Positions 50,224-59,125 of a stretch of 64,000 nucleotides of DNA are shown in pieces. A program made the translations under genes and the position numbers. The DNA is taken from NCBI RefSeq assembly GCF_042731755.1, contig NZ_JBHWLR010000001.1, positions 186,001 through 250,000 of the forward strand. The letters are read 5' to 3'. The number at the start of each line of letters is the position of its first letter. Position 1 is the stretch's first letter. A model generated the notes under the pieces. That model saw nothing but the letters and a program-made list of their open reading frames with translations, did not search any database and had not been told where the DNA came from. Source of the stretch: Promicromonospora sp042731755 (GTDB taxonomy: Bacteria > Actinomycetota > Actinomycetes > Actinomycetales > Cellulomonadaceae).

Positions 50224-51165
50224 TCAGAGCAGCTCGACGCCGTCGGCCTGCGGCCCCCGGTCGCTCTGCCGCACCTTGAAGCGGACCCGGTCGCCCTCCT
50301 CCAGGATCTCGTCGCCGCGCACGACCGACACGTGCACGAACAGGTCCTCGCCCCCGGCGTCGGGGGTGATGAAGCCGAAACCGCGGTCCGCGTCGTAGCG
50401 CGCGACGGTGCCCTCGCCTCCGCGCACCGGCCCGCCGGATGCCGCGGGACGACTCGGCCGGCCGCGGTCCGCGGCCGGGCGCGCACTCCCGGAGCCGCGC
50501 GCCGAGCCGCGCACGAGCTGCACGTTGCGGGCGTTCGGCCCCTTGTCGCCCTCGACGACGTCGAACGTCACGCGGGCACCCTCGGTGAGCTCGGACAGAC
50601 CCCGGCCGAGCCCGCTGACGTGGACGAAGACGTCCTCGCCGCCCGAGTCGGGAGCGACGAACCCGAAGCCCTTGGTGTCGTCGTACCAGGAGACCGTGCC
50701 GTCCGCGCCGTCGGACGCCGGCTGCGCGGCCGCTGCCCCGAGCGGCAGCAGGTGGTCCGCCTGCGGCCCTTTCTCCCCGTCGACGACGAGGAACGCCACC
50801 CGCTGCCCCTCGGAGATCACACCGCCCCCGACGATGGCCGAGCTGTGCACGAAGATCTCGCCGCGACCGCCGTCGGGCGTGACGAAGCCGTAGCCCTTGG
50901 CGGGCTCGTACCAGCTGACGGTGCCGAGCACGCCCAGGGGCGCGTCGGCGGCCCGGTCGCCCGTGACCCGGACGCGGTGCGCCTGCGGGCCGCGGTTCCC
51001 CTCGGTCACCTCGAACTCGACGACCTGGCCCTCGCGGAGCAGCTTGTGTCCGTCGTCGCCGACGATCTCGGACGCGTGCACGTACAGGTCCTCGGCCTCG
51101 TTCCCGAGGTCGATGAAACCGAACCCTCGGTCGGCGTCGAACCATCGGACAGTTCCCTGGGGCAC
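50224..51165 (-). CDS. Protein with four tandem cold-shock domains
   Basis: A 313-residue protein. GTG 51165 is chosen because AAGGAG lies 6 bases upstream; an ATG at 51204 would add 13 residues. Four cold-shock domains follow each other (about 1-67, 75-142, 152-222 and 245-313). Each has the nucleic-acid motifs: RGFGFI / LYVHAS, KGYGFV / IFVHSS, KGFGFV / VFVHVS and RGFGFI / LFVHVS. An Arg, Ser and Pro-rich linker separates domains 3 and 4. Normal bacterial CspA proteins have one domain of about 67 residues. The protein probably binds single-stranded RNA or DNA across a long stretch, as an RNA chaperone. Confidence 0.93.
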   Translation of the reverse strand: MPQGTVRWFDADRGFGFIDLGNEAEDLYVHASEIVGDDGHKLLREGQVVEFEVTEGNRGPQAHRVRVTGDRAADAPLGVLGTVSWYEPAKGYGFVTPDGGRGEIFVHSSAIVGGGVISEGQRVAFLVVDGEKGPQADHLLPLGAAAAQPASDGADGTVSWYDDTKGFGFVAPDSGGEDVFVHVSGLGRGLSELTEGARVTFDVVEGDKGPNARNVQLVRGSARGSGSARPAADRGRPSRPAASGGPVRGGEGTVARYDADRGFGFITPDAGGEDLFVHVSVVRGDEILEEGDRVRFKVRQSDRGPQADGVELL

Positions 51166-51269
51166 GTGGAGCTCCTTGCAGTGGCAGACATTGCTGTCGT
51201 CCATTGTCCCTGACGAACCGCACCGACGACGCCGGACCGGCAGCCGGCCGGCGCCTGGGCGCCGGGATC

Positions 51270-54200
51270 TCAGGCCTGCTTCTGGGCGGCCAGCCCGTGC
51301 ACCCGCCGGGCCTCGACGACGACGGGCGTCGCGTCGCACGTCTCCGCGAGGACGGCGGCGCGCGCCGCCTCGTCCGTCGCCTCCCGGGCGTTGCCGAGCT
51401 GAAGGTGCGCCGTCGCGAGGTGCGCACGTGCCCGGGCCTCCCACGACCGGTAGCCGTGCGCGGTCGCGAGCGCCGCGGCGTCGGCCAGGGCGGCCGCTGC
51501 CTCGGCGGTGTGCCCGCTCGCCAGGAGACTCACGCCCAGGCCTTCGCCGGTCATGACCTGCGCCCGGGGGTCGTTCAGCCGGGACGCGGCGGCGTGCGCC
51601 TCGCGGGCGGTCTCGACCGCCTCGGTGGGCCGGCCGGTCTGGGCGAGGAGCCGGCCGAGCTCGTCCAGCGTGGACAGCTCCCCGCGGGTGTGGCCGCGCT
51701 GGCGGAACCCGCGGCGGACGTCGTGGAGCTGGGTCTCCGCGGCCCCGGTGTCGCCGAGGAGCCGGAGCGCGCTGGCGAGGTTGCCGCGGATCGTCAGGTC
51801 GGCCACCTCGCGCTTGTTGCCCTCGCTGATGCGGATCGCGGCACGGAACGAGTCCGCGGAGCGGACGAGCTCGCCCTGTTCCAGGCAGGTCATGCCCAGC
51901 CCGTTCAGGGCGAGGGCGCGGGCCTGGCTCGTGGGCCCGGTCTGGGACAGCATCCGCTCGAAACAGGCCGCGGCCTCGACGAGCCGGCCGGCCTCGTAGT
52001 GCTCCCAGCCCACGTTGTGCGCCAGGTAGGCGACGGCGTCGGTCCAGCCGCAGAGCTCGGCGAGCCGGGTCGCGCGGACGGTGTCCGCGTGCGAGTCGTC
52101 GATGCGTCCGTGGGCCCAGTGGGCGTAGCTGCGCGAGACGTACATCGCCGCCCGCGCCCGGTCGTCGCCGGTGCGGACGGCCGCCCCGAGCCCGGCCTCG
52201 GCCAGGTGCTCCCAGCTGTCGAAGCGCCGGAGCAGCAGGTATCCGCGGAGCTGGTCGACGAGCCGCCAGACGTCGGGGCCGTGGTCGGGGCCGTCGGCCG
52301 ACGAGGTCGCCAGGGCCAGCATCGACGGGTACTCCAGGTCCAGCCAGCGCATGGCGGCGTCCTCGTCGCCGAACACCGCGGCGCGGTCCGGGTGGCCGGC
52401 CAGCCGGAGCAGGTGCGGGTGGATCCAGTCGACGGCCGCGGTGGCCCGGTCGAGGTACCAGTGCCGCAGGCGGCTCTCGGCGTCGGGAACGAGGTCGTCC
52501 GCGGTGAGCTTGCGCCGGGCGAACAGCCGCAGCAGGTCGTGGCTGCGGAACCGGTCGGCGGCGTGCTCGGTCAGCATGTTCGCGTCGAGCAGCTCGTCGA
52601 GCGCACGGGCCGCCGTCCCGTCGCCCACCAGCACCTCCGTCGCCTCCGTGCCGAAGTCGATCCCGGGGTGCAGGGACGACATCCGGAACACGCGTCGCGC
52701 GGTGGGGGAGAGCTCGGTGTAGCTGAGCTCGAAGCTGTTCCAGAGGCTCGACGTCCCCACGGCGAGGTGGTCCAGCCGGTCCTGCCCGTCCCGGAGCCGG
52801 TGGACCAGGTCCGCCGGCACGAGCTGTCGCCGGCTCCGCAGCTGCGCGGCCGTGATCTGCAGGGCGAGCGGGAGGTCGCTGCACAGGCGCGCCAGCTCGT
52901 CGAGGACCGCCGCGTCGTCCCCGTCCGACGTCGCCGTCGCGGCTGCCAGCAGCCGGACCGAGTCGGTGCGGTCGAGCACGTCCAGGCGGACCAGGACGGC
53001 GCTGTCGAGCTCGGGCAGCAGGTTTCTGCTGGTCACGAGCACGTCGCTGTCGCCGAGGCCCGGGATGAGCGGGCGCACCTGGGCCGCGTCCCGGGCGTTG
53101 TCGAGCACGATCAGCATCGTCCGGTCCGCGAGCCGGCTGCGGAACAGCGACGCCGCCTCGGGCAGGTCCGCGGGCGGCGTCCCCGGGCCCGTGGCACGCA
53201 GGAAGCGCTGCAGGATCTCCAGGGGCGGGACGGGGGCGCCCGCGGCGTCCTGCAGGTCGGCGAAGAGCTGACCGTCGGGATACCGGTCGTGCATCTCGTG
53301 CGCCACGGACAGGCACAGGGCGGTCTTCCCGACACCCGCGGCGCCGCTGACCACGACGGGCACGTTCCCGCCCGCGGGGCCGCGGTCGAGCGCCGCCGTG
53401 ATGTCCGAGCGCTCCGCCGTCCGTCCCACCAGGCGTGGCGGAGCCGCGGGAACCTGCCAGGGGACGGAGGCCGCGGCGGCGGACTCGTCCGTCCAGCGCT
53501 GCCGCAGCGCGTCCAGGTGCGCGGTGCGCAGCCGTTCCCCGGGGTCCACGCCGAGCTCTGCGGCGAGGGCCCTCCGGGTTGCCTCGAACCGGCTGAACGC
53601 CTCCGCCTGGCGTCCCGCCGCGGCGAGCGTCTGGATCAGCGACGCCTGGACGACCTCGTCGAGCGGGCGCCGGACCGCCATCGTCGTCAGCGGCGCGACG
53701 GCGTCCTCCGGCACGCCGAGCTCGCGCGTGATCCTCGCGTACGACAGCAGCGCCGCGACGTACTCCTCCTCGACCGCCGCGACCCGGTCGGGCGACGTCA
53801 CGAGGTCCGGGTCCGGACCGCCGCGCCACAGGGAGACGGCGGCGGCGAGGGCCTCCTTCGCGCCGCTCGTCGCCCCCGAGCGGTGCGCGTGCGCGGTGAG
53901 CTCGCGGAACCTGAGCAGGTCGAGCTGGTCGGCCGGGACGAGGAGCCGGACACCGGTGCGGTCCAGCTCCACCACGGGCTGCCGGTCGTCGGAGTCCTCC
54001 AGCAGGCGCCGCAGGCGGGTGACGTGGATGTTCAGGGCCGCCGCCGTGGGCGGGGCCTCGCCCGGCCAGAGCGCGGCCACGAGCACCTCGCGGGGTACGG
54101 GCGACCCCGCGGCGACCGCCAGCTCGGCGAGCAGCACCTGCTGCATCCGGGACCGCAGGGGGATCCGCACGTCACCCCGGTGCAGCAGCAACGGCCCGAG

Positions 54201-54506
54201 AACACTGATGTCCACGGCTCCGGGACCCGCCGTCGCGTCGTCGGACCGCGGGCGTACGAGCGCCTGGTCGAACCGCTCGCGCAGCCGGTCGGCCTCCCGG
54301 CCGGCGAGCCCGAGGGCGGAGATCAGGGCGGCGACGGACTCCCGCCGGGGACGGCGGCTGCGGCCCTGCTCGATGTCCCGGACCGAGGCGAGACTCACCC
54401 CGGAGGCCTCGGCGAGCTCACGCTGGGTCAGCCCGCCGGCCTCGCGATGCCGGCGGACCAGCTCACCTGCTGAGTCCGGGACCCCCTCGACATCGGACGA
54501 CGGCAC
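51270..54506 (-). CDS. AfsR-like SARP regulator with XRE, NB-ARC and TPR domains
   Basis: A 1078-residue regulator. GTG 54506 lies 6 bases after TATGAT (54518-54513), so it is probably leaderless. Order: XRE helix-turn-helix (about 10-65, GLTQRELAEASGVSLASVRDIEQG), winged-helix DNA-binding domain (about 80-160), BTAD (about 165-320), NB-ARC ATPase (about 335-600; P-loop SGAAGVGKTALCL, LIVLDNARDA, DVLVTSRN, CSDLPLAL) and TPR repeats (about 780-1078). SARP-NB-ARC-TPR proteins govern secondary metabolism or development in actinobacteria. The extra N-terminal XRE domain gives two DNA-binding modules. The target is unknown. Confidence 0.92.
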   Translation of the reverse strand: MPSSDVEGVPDSAGELVRRHREAGGLTQRELAEASGVSLASVRDIEQGRSRRPRRESVAALISALGLAGREADRLRERFDQALVRPRSDDATAGPGAVDISVLGPLLLHRGDVRIPLRSRMQQVLLAELAVAAGSPVPREVLVAALWPGEAPPTAAALNIHVTRLRRLLEDSDDRQPVVELDRTGVRLLVPADQLDLLRFRELTAHAHRSGATSGAKEALAAAVSLWRGGPDPDLVTSPDRVAAVEEEYVAALLSYARITRELGVPEDAVAPLTTMAVRRPLDEVVQASLIQTLAAAGRQAEAFSRFEATRRALAAELGVDPGERLRTAHLDALRQRWTDESAAAASVPWQVPAAPPRLVGRTAERSDITAALDRGPAGGNVPVVVSGAAGVGKTALCLSVAHEMHDRYPDGQLFADLQDAAGAPVPPLEILQRFLRATGPGTPPADLPEAASLFRSRLADRTMLIVLDNARDAAQVRPLIPGLGDSDVLVTSRNLLPELDSAVLVRLDVLDRTDSVRLLAAATATSDGDDAAVLDELARLCSDLPLALQITAAQLRSRRQLVPADLVHRLRDGQDRLDHLAVGTSSLWNSFELSYTELSPTARRVFRMSSLHPGIDFGTEATEVLVGDGTAARALDELLDANMLTEHAADRFRSHDLLRLFARRKLTADDLVPDAESRLRHWYLDRATAAVDWIHPHLLRLAGHPDRAAVFGDEDAAMRWLDLEYPSMLALATSSADGPDHGPDVWRLVDQLRGYLLLRRFDSWEHLAEAGLGAAVRTGDDRARAAMYVSRSYAHWAHGRIDDSHADTVRATRLAELCGWTDAVAYLAHNVGWEHYEAGRLVEAAACFERMLSQTGPTSQARALALNGLGMTCLEQGELVRSADSFRAAIRISEGNKREVADLTIRGNLASALRLLGDTGAAETQLHDVRRGFRQRGHTRGELSTLDELGRLLAQTGRPTEAVETAREAHAAASRLNDPRAQVMTGEGLGVSLLASGHTAEAAAALADAAALATAHGYRSWEARARAHLATAHLQLGNAREATDEAARAAVLAETCDATPVVVEARRVHGLAAQKQA

Positions 54507-54512
54507 GCCGTG

Positions 54513-54518
54513 ATCATA
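54513..54518 (-). promoter_or_regulatory. -10 box of the AfsR-like gene
   Basis: TATGAT on the minus strand, 6 bases before the GTG start and 20 bases after the NlpC/P60 stop. It is the clearest consensus box in the window and supports a leaderless start independent of the upstream gene. Confidence 0.6.
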
Positions 54519-54537
54519 GGCGACGCCGTGCGGCGGA

Positions 54538-55413
54538 TCAGGCGGTCCACCCCGTGGCACCGAGGATGCGGTACGCGCCCACCCGGAAGTTCACCCAGCC
54601 GGCGTGCCGGCCGACCGGTGTTCCCAGCCGGGCGTCGAAGACGGTCCCGTCGCCGGCGTAGAGCGCGACATACGTGATGTTGCCGTCGTCCCCGCCGTCG
54701 GTGTCGTAGAAGACCAGGTCACCTTCCTCGAGCTCCGAGTACGGCACCTGCTGGGCGTAGACCCTGTCCTGGCCGGTGTGGGTCCGGGCCCAGTCGTACA
54801 TCGCCTGCGCCGAGCGCACCGGCCACCCGGGGAAGCCGGCCACCTCGTCGTACGACGCGTACACGAGTCCCGAGCAGTCGTAGCCCGGGCCTTCCCCGCC
54901 CCACGCGTACGGCGCACCTTCTTTCTCGTACGCGTTCCGGAGCCCGAGGCGGGACCAGTTGTACAGGTTCGCGTGCTGCGTGCACAGGGCGCCCTCGGCC
55001 GTCGTGCCGTTGGAGACCTTGATGGTCAGGGAGGCCACGGCACCGATGGTCCCCGGGTTCCAGTCGTCCTCGCCGCCCCAGGGGCCGAAGCCCTCGCCGG
55101 CCGTGCGGGCGGAGGCGATCGTGCCGTTGTCGAAGACGTGGTCGGCAGTCGCGCCGTCGGCGGTCACCGCGGAGATCCTCAGGACCGGGCTGCGGCCGTC
55201 CGCGGCGGTGTCGCGCAGCCGGTACCGGAGCGACAGGCTGCCCACGCCCCAGGTGACCTGGACCGCCGCCTCGGCGTGCCCGCAGCCGACCACGACCTCC
55301 TGGCCGGGGACGGGGAAGGGCACCGCCTCGGCCGCCTGCGCTGCCGGCGCCACGGCCGCCAGGCCCCAGAAAGCGGTCACGAAGGCCACGATCGCGCTCA
55401 CCATCCTGCGCAT
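54538..55413 (-). CDS. Secreted NlpC/P60-domain protein lacking the usual catalytic His
   Basis: A 291-residue exported protein. A signal peptide (1-28) is followed by a beta-rich region with two Cys (44, 144) and then an NlpC/P60 domain (about 155-291). The Cys motif GYDCSGLVY (Cys180) and GDLVFYD are intact. At the place of the catalytic His (normally HVGIY) there is Tyr248 (ITYVALYAG), and the third polar residue is Asp260. Family members cut peptidoglycan stem peptides. This copy may be inactive, bind peptides or use another His (His270). It lies just upstream of the AfsR-like gene. Confidence 0.88.
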   Translation of the reverse strand: MRRMVSAIVAFVTAFWGLAAVAPAAQAAEAVPFPVPGQEVVVGCGHAEAAVQVTWGVGSLSLRYRLRDTAADGRSPVLRISAVTADGATADHVFDNGTIASARTAGEGFGPWGGEDDWNPGTIGAVASLTIKVSNGTTAEGALCTQHANLYNWSRLGLRNAYEKEGAPYAWGGEGPGYDCSGLVYASYDEVAGFPGWPVRSAQAMYDWARTHTGQDRVYAQQVPYSELEEGDLVFYDTDGGDDGNITYVALYAGDGTVFDARLGTPVGRHAGWVNFRVGAYRILGATGWTA

Positions 55414-55573
55414 GGTTTGTCGGTCCGTCCCGGTTCTCGAGTGGGAGACCTCGCGGTTCCCCTGACACCGATGACGGTAGGAACCTGACTCGACAACCGG
55501 CTTTCCGTACCCCGCCCGTACCCGCGCGGTGACGCCCCGGACGGTCCCGGATCTCCTCCGCTATCGTTCCGCC

Positions 55574-56332
55574 GTGCCCCTCCTCTGGATCGTCGTCGGA
55601 GCGGTCCTCATCCTCGATGCCCTGGTCGTGTGGTTCACGAGCAGCCTCAACTCCGGCGTCGTCGCGACGTTCGTGCTCGGCGTCCTCTACCTGCTCCACG
55701 GTCTCCACCTGCTCCACGGTTCCCGCCGGGCCCGCACCCGGGCCGGAACGGAGAACGGCCTGTTCCGGTGGTTGAAGGTGTTCGTCCCGGCCGCCACGGC
55801 ACTGCTGCTCGTCCTCTTCGCCTCCCTCGCGGTTCTCGGCAGGGCGGACACCGTCTCGCACCAGGAGGACGCCGTCGTCGTCCTCGGGGCCGGGCTGCGG
55901 GGCGAGGAGGTGACGCCGTCGCTGCGCTCCCGGCTGGACGTGGCGATCGGGTACTCCGTCGCGAACCCGGACGCCGTCGTCGTGGTCGCCGGCGGGCAGG
56001 GGCCTGGCGAGACCATCACCGAGGCGCTCGCGATGGAGCGGTACCTGGTCGCGCACGGGGTCCCGCAGAGCCGGATCCTCCGGGAGGACCGGTCGACCAG
56101 CACCCACGAGAACTTCGTCCTCGCGAAGAGCCTCCTGGACGCGCACCTCGGTGCCGACTACACGACGGCCTTCGTCACCAGCGACTACCACGTGTTCCGG
56201 GCAGGCGGCATCGCCGAGAAAGCCGGGATCGACAGCACCCACCTGCACGCGGACACACCCTGGTACGAGATCCCCGTCGCCTACGTGCGGGAAGCCATGG
56301 CGATCACGAAGTTCGTCCTGACGGGGCGGTGA
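55574..56332 (+). CDS. YdcF-like (DUF218) membrane protein
   Basis: A 252-residue protein. GTG 55574 is 6 bases after TATCGT (55562-55567), so leaderless expression is likely. Hydrophobic helices at about 3-22, 27-50 and 70-90 are followed by a DUF218 domain: DAVVVLGAGLRGEEVTPSLRSRLD, VVVVAGGQGPGETITEA and RSTSTHENFVLAK, then TTAFVTSDYHVFRA. ElyC/SanA/YdcF proteins take part in envelope processes, possibly polyprenyl-linked sugar metabolism. Confidence 0.88.
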   Translation: MPLLWIVVGAVLILDALVVWFTSSLNSGVVATFVLGVLYLLHGLHLLHGSRRARTRAGTENGLFRWLKVFVPAATALLLVLFASLAVLGRADTVSHQEDAVVVLGAGLRGEEVTPSLRSRLDVAIGYSVANPDAVVVVAGGQGPGETITEALAMERYLVAHGVPQSRILREDRSTSTHENFVLAKSLLDAHLGADYTTAFVTSDYHVFRAGGIAEKAGIDSTHLHADTPWYEIPVAYVREAMAITKFVLTGR

Positions 56333-56348
56333 GCACGTCAGCAGTTAA

Positions 56349-56377
56349 TTGACAGTGACAAAAAAAGACGGTTGAGT
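56349..56377 (+). promoter_or_regulatory. Promoter of the GH-D glycosidase operon
   Basis: TTGACA (56349-56354) and TTGAGT (56372-56377) are 17 bases apart in an unusually A-rich spacer with seven A in a row. The start codon of the hydrolase follows 33 bases later. The A tract is rare in this genome and may bend DNA for regulator binding. Confidence 0.55.
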
Positions 56378-56410
56378 GTCCGCACCAGCAACGACGCCGG
56401 AGGGGCACTC

Positions 56411-59125
56411 ATGTCAGTCAGATCCGCATCCGACCAGGTCCGGAGAGCCGACCGTGCCTGGCTCGCCGCCGGCCTGGCGCTCGGCGTCGTGGTCGCCATC
56501 GGGGCGGCGCCCGCTCCCGCGGCCACCGCGGCCGATCAGGGCGGGGCCACCATCGAGGCCGAGGCCACCCAGGTGCTCCTCGACGGCGCGAGCCGCAGCG
56601 GCTGCTCCACCTGCTCGGGCGGGAGCAAGGTCGGCAGCATCGACCCGTCCGCCACGGCGCAGGTCCCCGGCGTCATCGCGCCCGAGGACGGCACCTACGA
56701 GGTGACGCTGCACTACCTGAGCGGCGACGACTCGCGCGCGCTCACGATCACGCCCGACGGCGGCTCGACGGTCACCGTGCCGGTCGCCTCGACCGGCGGC
56801 TGGGACCGCGTCGGCACCCTCACGGTGGACCTGCCCATGCACGCGGGCGAGAACAGCCTGACGTTCAGCGCCCCGGCCGGCGTGCTCGGCCCCGACCTCG
56901 ACCGGGTCGACGTCGCCGGCGCGACCGGGAAGGACTACACACTCACCGACCCCGACGCGGCCGACCCGGTGCCCGTCGACCCCACCCGCGCCACACCGGG
57001 CGGTGAGCGGACGGTGCTCCGCGGCGGCGACGTCGTCATCGACTACGCGACGGCCAGCGGCACCGCCGACGTCCGCTGGGGCGGCCGCGAGGCCGTGACC
57101 GGCTTCTACAGCGGCGTGCGCCTGGGCGACGAGTTCGTCACCACCAAGCAGTACGACGGCGCCTGCCGGCTCACGGCCCGCACCACGGTCACCTGCGCCA
57201 AGCCCGGGCTGCCCACGCTCCGGCAGGTCTTCGCGTTCGACGGCGACCGCTCGTTCTCGGTGCGGCTCGACGTGACGGGCACCGACGGCCCGGTCACCAC
57301 CTCGATGATGGTGCCGGTCATGACCGACCGGCGCGGCTCGGTCGACCTCGGGCGCACGGGCGACAACCGCATGGTGCTCGTGCCCTTCGACAACGACCAC
57401 TGGGTCCGCTACGAGACCCCGGCGATCAAGGACGTGACGCCGGCCCGGCGCAGCTTCGAGGTCACCGCGTTCATCGACGACGCCTCGCGCCGCGGCCTCG
57501 TCGTCGGCTCCCTGGACCGCGACACGTGGAAGTCCGGCGTGGTGGCCGACGGCAACGCGCGCGGCGGCCTGGACCGGCTGCAGGCCGCGGCCGGCCTGAC
57601 GGACTGGAGCTACGACTACGGCGACGGGATGAACAAGTACCAGTTCAACCGCGAGCTCAAGCCGCACGCCGAGGTCAGCGGGGCCACGGTGCGCTCCCCG
57701 CGCATGTTCGTAGGCCTGTACCCGGACTGGCGCGAGGGCATGGAGACCTTCGGCAAGGCCGCTGCGCAGGCCGCGAAGTCCCGCACCTGGGACGAGGGCA
57801 CGCCCTTCGGGTTCAACAGCTGGGGCGGCCTCGGCGCCCGCGGTGGCGACGCCGCCGTCATGGACGAGGTCTCGGAGTTCCTGGCCGAGGAGACCCCCGG
57901 GTTCCGGAACGCCGGCTCGGCCAAGGGCCTCTATGTGGGCGTCGACTCCTACTGGGACAAGATGCTCGCCCCCGAGTACGCGTTCGAGGACCCGAACACC
58001 TCCTGGGCCGAGCTCGAGCAGTACGTCGCAGACGTCAAGGCGCGCGGCCAGGAGCCGGCCCTGTACTTCCAGCCGTTCGCCAACTTCTGGCGCGAGGGCC
58101 TGGACGAGCCCATCGGCGGGACCGCGCTGTGCGACACCTGCGAGAACCAGACCTACCGCCAGATGGCGCTCAAGGTGAACGGCATCCCCGTGAACATCGA
58201 CGGCGCCTGGGCGCTCGACCCGACCAACCCCGGCGTGCAGAACCGCGCCCGGATCGCCCTGGGCAAGTTCCGCGAGCTCGGCGTGCGCTACGTCAAGCTC
58301 GACTTCCTGACCCACGGCTACGTCGAGGCCGACGACTGGTACGACGTCGACGTCCACACCGGCCAGCAGGCGTTCCGCCAGGGCATGGCGCAGGTGGTCG
58401 ACGTCGTCGGCGACGACATGTTCGTCGACCTCGCCATCTCGCCCCTGTTCGCCTCCGAGTTCGCCCACGCCCGGCGCATCTCGTGCGACGTGCACGGCGC
58501 CCTGAACAACTGGCACCCCACGCAGCCCGACCGCTACCAGAAGAGCACCGAGTACCTGCTCAACTCCCTGACCTACGGCTGGTGGCTCGACGAGGTCTAC
58601 GCCTTCAACGACGGCGACCACGTCCAGTTCGGCAACTACGAGTACGACGGCAACGCGAACGCCTACCTGCTGGACGACCCCTACCCGAGCATCTGGCCCG
58701 AGGGCCAGAACCGGGCACGCGTCACCTCCGCCGCCATCACGGGGATCTACCAGGTCAGCGAGGACCTCACCGCCACCGGCCACCCGGTCGTCAAGCAGCG
58801 GGCCCGCGACCTGCTGCAGAACCCCGGCATCAACCACCTCGCCGAGCTCGGGCGGTCGTTCGCCCCGGTGCAGGCCGGCCCGGACGCCTTCACGGCGTCG
58901 GACACGTTCGTGCTGCGCGACGGCGGGACCACCTACCTGGCGCTGTTCAACTACGGGTCCACGCCGCGCCGGGCCGACCTCGCGCTGCGCGACCTGGGCC
59001 TCGGCGGCGGGCGGTACGACGTCACCGAGCTGTGGACGGGCCAGGAGAGCCGGGCCGCGGGCCGCCTGCGCGCCGTCGTCCCGGGCGAGGACGTGCGGGT
59101 CTACGCGATCGAGGCGGGCCGGTGA
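56411..59125 (+). CDS. Secreted clan GH-D-like glycoside hydrolase with CBM
   Basis: A 904-residue exported protein with GGAGGGG before ATG 56411. Signal peptide to about 42, CBM6/35-like module (about 45-165; TIEAEATQVLLDGASRS), a beta-sandwich (about 200-390) and a TIM barrel (about 430-800). RYVKLDFLTHG carries a candidate nucleophile Asp631, and RRISCDV a candidate acid/base Asp693, matching the KxD and RxSxD patterns of GH27/GH36 alpha-galactosidases. A C-terminal beta domain closes the chain. It probably releases galactose-like sugars outside the cell. It is first in an operon with a sugar importer and overlaps it by 4 bases. Confidence 0.85.
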   Translation: MSVRSASDQVRRADRAWLAAGLALGVVVAIGAAPAPAATAADQGGATIEAEATQVLLDGASRSGCSTCSGGSKVGSIDPSATAQVPGVIAPEDGTYEVTLHYLSGDDSRALTITPDGGSTVTVPVASTGGWDRVGTLTVDLPMHAGENSLTFSAPAGVLGPDLDRVDVAGATGKDYTLTDPDAADPVPVDPTRATPGGERTVLRGGDVVIDYATASGTADVRWGGREAVTGFYSGVRLGDEFVTTKQYDGACRLTARTTVTCAKPGLPTLRQVFAFDGDRSFSVRLDVTGTDGPVTTSMMVPVMTDRRGSVDLGRTGDNRMVLVPFDNDHWVRYETPAIKDVTPARRSFEVTAFIDDASRRGLVVGSLDRDTWKSGVVADGNARGGLDRLQAAAGLTDWSYDYGDGMNKYQFNRELKPHAEVSGATVRSPRMFVGLYPDWREGMETFGKAAAQAAKSRTWDEGTPFGFNSWGGLGARGGDAAVMDEVSEFLAEETPGFRNAGSAKGLYVGVDSYWDKMLAPEYAFEDPNTSWAELEQYVADVKARGQEPALYFQPFANFWREGLDEPIGGTALCDTCENQTYRQMALKVNGIPVNIDGAWALDPTNPGVQNRARIALGKFRELGVRYVKLDFLTHGYVEADDWYDVDVHTGQQAFRQGMAQVVDVVGDDMFVDLAISPLFASEFAHARRISCDVHGALNNWHPTQPDRYQKSTEYLLNSLTYGWWLDEVYAFNDGDHVQFGNYEYDGNANAYLLDDPYPSIWPEGQNRARVTSAAITGIYQVSEDLTATGHPVVKQRARDLLQNPGINHLAELGRSFAPVQAGPDAFTASDTFVLRDGGTTYLALFNYGSTPRRADLALRDLGLGGGRYDVTELWTGQESRAAGRLRAVVPGEDVRVYAIEAGR

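Noticed and set aside
50224..53829. 1201-residue extension of the cold-shock protein
   Set aside because: The extension is a shadow of the AfsR-like gene; GTG 51165 with AAGGAG gives a complete first cold-shock domain.
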